DNA of 64,000 bases. Origin: Staphylococcus sp. ACRSN. Lineage in GTDB: Bacteria; Bacillota; Bacilli; Staphylococcales; Staphylococcaceae. Positions 60,543-64,000 of this stretch are shown here, in pieces (positions within the stretch are counted from its first letter, which is position 1; each line of letters begins with the position of its first letter). The notes beneath the pieces were generated by a model. That model was not told the DNA's origin. It did no database searches and saw only the letters and a list, made by a program, of their open reading frames with translations. The position numbers were made by a program, and so were the translations under genes. The stretch is from assembly GCF_022346615.1 (NCBI RefSeq), contig NZ_JAKRNS010000009.1, positions 1 through 64,000 of the forward strand. Direction: 5' to 3'.

Positions 60543-60745
60543 AGTTTCTGGTTCTAAAAGATTTTGGTTAACTTGAGATTTGAAATATTCCCAATTATAA
60601 TTATCCATTAACTTTTTATTTATTTTCGAATGCAATTTCATACATTTGCTTTTCAAAGAACAATTTGAACAATCATCGCACTCATACAATTTAAAGTCTC
60701 TTTGAAATCCATATCTATCTTTTTGTAAATGCTTATTAAATTATA
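60516..60745 (-). pseudogene. C-terminal remnant of an IS1182-family transposase
   Basis: From about 60745 the minus strand reads NKHLQKDRYGFQRDFKLYEC, then the CDDCSNC...SKC cysteine set, a helix with KKLMDNYNWEYFKSQVNQN and an end at YQSLP and TGA. This is the C-terminal end of IS1182/ISSau3-type transposases as I recall them. A stop lies directly upstream and the catalytic region is absent. No inverted repeats were identified. The 60746-60864 stretch shows no gene. Confidence 0.65.
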
Positions 60746-60864
60746 TAAAAGGGCTTTATTTTTTGAATAACAAACTATATGGGAAATAGTACGAGTGGGA
60801 GACTACAGGATCGAACCATACCCCCAGCAATCATACACGGTCAAAATCGTAAGATTTTAAATTT

Positions 60865-60899
60865 AAAGAGGGCTAATCCTTTATGAATTAGCCCTCTTT
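60865..60899. terminator. Terminator of the HAD phosphatase gene
   Basis: AAAGAGGGCTAAT pairs with ATTAGCCCTCTTT around about 9 nt. It works in both directions (AAA/TTT runs). It is followed on the plus side by the inverted repeat copy at 60913-60930. Confidence 0.8.
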
Positions 60900-60912
60900 T
60901 TTGAGATTGGGT

Positions 60913-60930
60913 ATTTATGTCCCAGACTCT
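60913..60930 (-). repeat. Short post-gene repeat, copy 2 (inverted)
   Basis: Reads AAGAGTCTGGGACATAAA on the minus strand, one base from copy 1 at 58767-58783. It lies 44 nt after the HAD gene stop, before its terminator. Confidence 0.55.
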
Positions 60931-60973
60931 TAAATCTTGCACAAAAGTCATATATATTATATATGCATACAGA

Positions 60974-61777
60974 TTAAAGGATTGCTGCTAGGGTGTGAGG
61001 GATACCATTGTCACCGTTACTTAATGTTATTTCGTCCGCAACAGCTTTAACTGCTTCGTTCGCATTACCCATTGCAACTGCATGACCTACGACATTAAGC
61101 ATCGAAATATCATTCGAACTATCACCAAATGCTATAACTTCAGAAAGATTGATATTTATTTTTTCACAAAATGCCGTTAATGCGTTCCCCTTCGAAACAT
61201 CTTTAGCCATAAATTCTAAGAAGAAAGGTTTGCTTGTTGTAACATCAACTTCTTCATTAAAATGACCAGAAAGTTCGATGTTTAGTGAAGTAATTTTAGG
61301 TACGTAATCCACACCCATGACTTTTGGTACATCTGATTGTATAAATGCCTTAATATCTTCGACACGTTTCATCGGTAAACCAGTTAATTCAGATTCGATA
61401 TTCATATATTCATGATCACCTTCATAAATAATAAAACCTTCGTGATATGTCAGTACAAATAACTCATGTTCCCGACAGAAATCAACAATTGTATCAAAGT
61501 TCTCTTTTGAAACAGATTTACTTACCTCTACATGTTCATCTTTAACAGCAATCGTCTTACCACCATTATAGCTAATCACATAGCTTTCATATTGATCCAA
61601 TTTCAGTTGCCTTGCAACAGGTAACATACCTTCAGTTGGACGTCCTGAAGCTAATACAACATGATAGCCACGTTGTTGAATATCAATTAAATAGCGTTCA
61701 GTTTCTGGACTAACCTCATTATCAGGATTCATCAACGTATCATCCATGTCCATAACAATCATTTTATATTTACTCAT
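60974..61777 (-). CDS. HAD superfamily hydrolase, Cof type
   Basis: 267 residues from an ATG with AAGGAG. Motif I DMDDTLMNPDN holds the nucleophilic aspartate; LASGRPTEGM is motif II; the C-terminal SKGNALTAF lysine region and GDSSNDISML acid motif complete the active site. A C2-type cap domain lies between. Cof-like enzymes hydrolyse sugar phosphates, nucleotides or cofactors; the substrate is not predictable. It follows thrB by 44 nt on the same strand, and may be the last gene of the threonine operon. Confidence 0.9.
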   Translation of the reverse strand: MSKYKMIVMDMDDTLMNPDNEVSPETERYLIDIQQRGYHVVLASGRPTEGMLPVARQLKLDQYESYVISYNGGKTIAVKDEHVEVSKSVSKENFDTIVDFCREHELFVLTYHEGFIIYEGDHEYMNIESELTGLPMKRVEDIKAFIQSDVPKVMGVDYVPKITSLNIELSGHFNEEVDVTTSKPFFLEFMAKDVSKGNALTAFCEKININLSEVIAFGDSSNDISMLNVVGHAVAMGNANEAVKAVADEITLSNGDNGIPHTLAAIL

Positions 61778-61820
61778 GTATGTATCTCCTTTCAACACCT
61801 TTATACTATATTACAATAAT

Positions 61821-62741
61821 TTACTGGCGTTGGTACAGTACTTTTGAGACAACTCCACTTTCATTGATTGTCACTAACTCTGATCGGCAGTCTATAAATG
61901 TGCCTTTTAATTCTCTGACTAATTCTCCACTACGTTCAGGTGCTATTAGTGTTAATACAGTTGGTCCAGCACCACTAATTACAGTTGCATAAGCTTTATG
62001 TTGCTTTGCAATAGCTTTGATTTCTTGAAATTCAGGAATCAAATGCTGACGGAACGGTTCATGAAAACCATCTTGCTCCATCATCTTTCCTGCTAATTCG
62101 TAATTATGTTGAATCAAAGCACTAATCATCGTATTACTAATCGCACTATTTTGCACTGCTTTTTTATGTGAAAAAGTTTCAGGTAATGTATCCCTAGAAT
62201 CATCAGTACGTAATTCATAAGAAGGAATAGTAATAATGATATCAGCTTTTGGTGTATCAATGTATGACACATCCGTTACTTTTGTATCAGGATTAAAATA
62301 GCCTAGAACTAGTCCTCCATATATTGTTGGTGCTACGTTATCAGGATGACCTTCAATTTCAGTTGCTAATTGCAATAATTCATATTTTGATAATTCAATA
62401 TCACCAAAATAATTTGCAATATACAATGCACCGACTAACGCTGATGCAGAACTACCCAGACCTCTTGCCAATGGTATTTCACTGCGCATTTCAATATCTA
62501 AGCCAGGCAAAGTAACATCATATTTGCGTGCAACACTTTGGGCAATTTGATAAATATAATGTCTATTATCAGTCGGAAGATCCTCAACATTTGGACCCAC
62601 ATGATTAAAAGTCCAAACATCACTATTATTTTTTTTAACATCCAAATACAAAAACTTATTTAATGCCATACCGATAGAATCAAAACCAACACCTAAATTT
62701 GCAGTAGATGCTGGAATTTTCAAATGTAACATGTCACTCAT
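61821..62741 (-). CDS. thrB: Homoserine kinase
   Basis: 306 residues of the GHMP kinase family. The ATP-binding motif [18 protein letters not shown] is near residue 90-108, [18 protein letters not shown] near the start, and the C-terminal SGAGPTVL motif follows. It phosphorylates homoserine, the substrate of the next step by ThrC. Its start is 1 nt after the thrC stop, with AAAGGAGCG upstream. Confidence 0.96.
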   Translation of the reverse strand: MSDMLHLKIPASTANLGVGFDSIGMALNKFLYLDVKKNNSDVWTFNHVGPNVEDLPTDNRHYIYQIAQSVARKYDVTLPGLDIEMRSEIPLARGLGSSASALVGALYIANYFGDIELSKYELLQLATEIEGHPDNVAPTIYGGLVLGYFNPDTKVTDVSYIDTPKADIIITIPSYELRTDDSRDTLPETFSHKKAVQNSAISNTMISALIQHNYELAGKMMEQDGFHEPFRQHLIPEFQEIKAIAKQHKAYATVISGAGPTVLTLIAPERSGELVRELKGTFIDCRSELVTINESGVVSKVLYQRQ

Positions 62742-62742
62742 G

Positions 62743-63804
62743 TTAGAGCGCTCCTTTGATATATTCTAAGATGCTTTCTCTATCATTTGGCAATGGTTGA
62801 ATCGGATTATCTAATAAAGAAATCGCAGTATCCGGATCTTTTAAGCCATTGCCGGTAAGTACAGCAACCACTTTTTTACCTTGAGGTAATTTACCTGCAC
62901 GATGCAATTTAATAAGTCCAGCAATAGATGCATTACTCGCTGGTTCACTAAATACGCCTTCTTTGCTGGCCATAAGTTTGTATGCCTCTAAAATTTCTTC
63001 ATCAGTTACACTATCGATTAAACCTTCTGATTCACTTAATGCATTATTAGCTTTTTCCCAACTTGCTGGATTACCAATGCGGATTGCTGTAGCCACAGTG
63101 TCTGGATTCTTAACCACTTTATTTTGTACTATTGGTGATGCACCTTCAGCTTGGAAACCAAACATATGTGGTAATTGCGTATTATTTTTATCACTATATT
63201 CTTTAAAACCTTTCCAATATGCAGTAATATTTCCAGCATTACCTACAGGAATTGACAAAATGTCAGGTGCGTTTCCGCCCAATTGTTGAATAACTTCAAA
63301 CGCACTTGTTTTTTGTCCTTCGATTCTATATGGATTTACAGAGTTTACTAATGCAATTTCACCATTTTCAGCTACTTCTTTAACAATTTCTAACGCCTCA
63401 TCAAAATTTCCTTCAATCGAAACGATTTCTGCTCCATACATCACAGCTTGAGATAATTTACCTAGAGCGATTTTCCCTTCTGGAATAACAACAATTGCCT
63501 TTAATCCAGCACGCGCTGCATAAGCTGCAGCAGAGGCCGAAGTATTACCTGTAGATGCACAAATAACAATTTTTTTACCCTCTTCTTTGGCTTTCGCCAT
63601 TGCCATTACCATACCTCTATCTTTAAATGAACCAGTCGGGTTGGCACCTTCATATTTTACATGCAATTCAATACCTAGCATTTCAGATAAATTTTCGCAA
63701 TATATTAATGGTGTGTGACCTTCGTTTAAAGTTAAACGTGGTGTTTTTTCGTTTACAGGTAAAAACTCTTCAAATTCTTTTACTAAACCTTGCCATTTTT
63801 CCAT
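62743..63804 (-). CDS. thrC: Threonine synthase
   Basis: 353 residues, fold-type II PLP enzyme. The lysine of [11 protein letters not shown] binds [19 protein letters not shown] holds the phosphate end, and SIPVGNAGN binds the cofactor phosphate. It turns O-phosphohomoserine into threonine. It lies between hom (5 nt upstream) and thrB (1 nt downstream) in one operon. Confidence 0.97.
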   Translation of the reverse strand: MEKWQGLVKEFEEFLPVNEKTPRLTLNEGHTPLIYCENLSEMLGIELHVKYEGANPTGSFKDRGMVMAMAKAKEEGKKIVICASTGNTSASAAAYAARAGLKAIVVIPEGKIALGKLSQAVMYGAEIVSIEGNFDEALEIVKEVAENGEIALVNSVNPYRIEGQKTSAFEVIQQLGGNAPDILSIPVGNAGNITAYWKGFKEYSDKNNTQLPHMFGFQAEGASPIVQNKVVKNPDTVATAIRIGNPASWEKANNALSESEGLIDSVTDEEILEAYKLMASKEGVFSEPASNASIAGLIKLHRAGKLPQGKKVVAVLTGNGLKDPDTAISLLDNPIQPLPNDRESILEYIKGAL

Positions 63805-63809
63805 TTCTA

Positions 63810-64000
63810 TTAAACCCCTTCTACTGGATAAATTTTATTTACAACATATCCTGCTTCTGTAATTGCTGATTCTGGTGATTCATCTAATCCCACTACAATC
63901 AAACCAACTGTTTTAGCGTCACGCTCAGTAATAGCTAGGGACTTGTGGAACGGTAATTCAGCTTTGATTAGTGCTTCGACTTTTGTCGGCTCTTCACCAT
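63810..64000 (-). CDS. hom: Homoserine dehydrogenase, C-terminal end only
   Basis: The last 62 or so codons: [20 protein letters not shown], then an ACT-domain strand ([13 protein letters not shown]) and the end NKIYPVEGV. The rest of the gene lies beyond the window. The enzyme reduces aspartate semialdehyde to homoserine, and its ACT domain usually gives threonine feedback. First gene of hom-thrC-thrB here. Partial because of the window edge, not decay. Confidence 0.93.
   Translation of the reverse strand, partial: GEEPTKVEALIKAELPFHKSLAITERDAKTVGLIVVGLDESPESAITEAGYVVNKIYPVEGV

Noticed and set aside
60795..60830. Word GGATCGAACC, reverse complement of a tRNA T-arm-like sequence
   Set aside because: No matching acceptor, D or anticodon arms are found around it on either strand, so no tRNA or tRNA fragment is called.
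1..64000. CRISPR array, prophage or restriction system
   Set aside because: No regularly spaced repeats, phage structural genes, or methylase/nuclease motifs are seen anywhere in the window.

Overview
The window is about 64 kb of low-GC Firmicutes chromosome with the core gene order of Staphylococcus. Read right to left, it runs hom-thrC-thrB, katA, rpmG/rpsN, guaC, lexA/sosA, tkt, sbcDC, mscL, a BCCT transporter, acnA, plsY, parE-parC, alsT, glcT, mprF, msrA, msrR, a Y-family polymerase and tyrA. From memory of S. aureus proteins (no search was run), parE, parC, acnA and tkt are close but mprF and katA clearly differ. A coagulase-negative staphylococcus is the most likely source; the species cannot be fixed from here.

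Layout. 1-3.4 kb: a run of tiny minus-strand genes, mostly membrane peptides with strong ribosome binding sites, several of them decayed. 3.4-13.4 kb: M42 peptidase, SdpI-like protein, squalene/phytoene synthase-like protein, 2-hydroxyacid dehydrogenase, prephenate dehydrogenase, threonine aldolase with a MarR regulator, SOS-regulated Y-family polymerase, tautomerase, msrR, msrA. 13.5-18.3 kb: a ribose ABC-transport operon (rbsR-D-A-C-B) with LacI-type operators and a CcpA cre site. 18.8-23 kb: mprF and an AI-2E-family permease. 23.3-27.4 kb: an accessory patch with a resolvase remnant, a MarR regulator with a near-perfect operator, a membrane-anchored esterase-like hydrolase, an NAD(P)-binding reductase and an HxlR regulator broken by one stop codon. 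27.5-57 kb: housekeeping genes. 57-61 kb: amino-acid permease, Lrp-type regulator, CxxC protein, a small conserved gene and an IS1182-family transposase remnant. 61-64 kb: HAD phosphatase and the end of the threonine operon.

Regulation visible in the DNA. LexA (SOS) boxes lie before the Y-family polymerase (two), parE, sbcD and in the lexA-sosA divergent region (three), so much of a staphylococcal SOS regulon is in one window. A Zur box precedes rpsN, a PerR box precedes katA, an ATAA-N7-TTAT box precedes acnA, and MarR-type inverted repeats precede both MarR genes. Most transcription units end in clear hairpin terminators.

No large defence or secondary-metabolite system was found. The least explained parts are the cluster of tiny membrane proteins at the left end, the MarR/membrane-hydrolase island, and a stand-alone isoprenoid-synthase-like protein lacking one aspartate of its second metal-binding motif.
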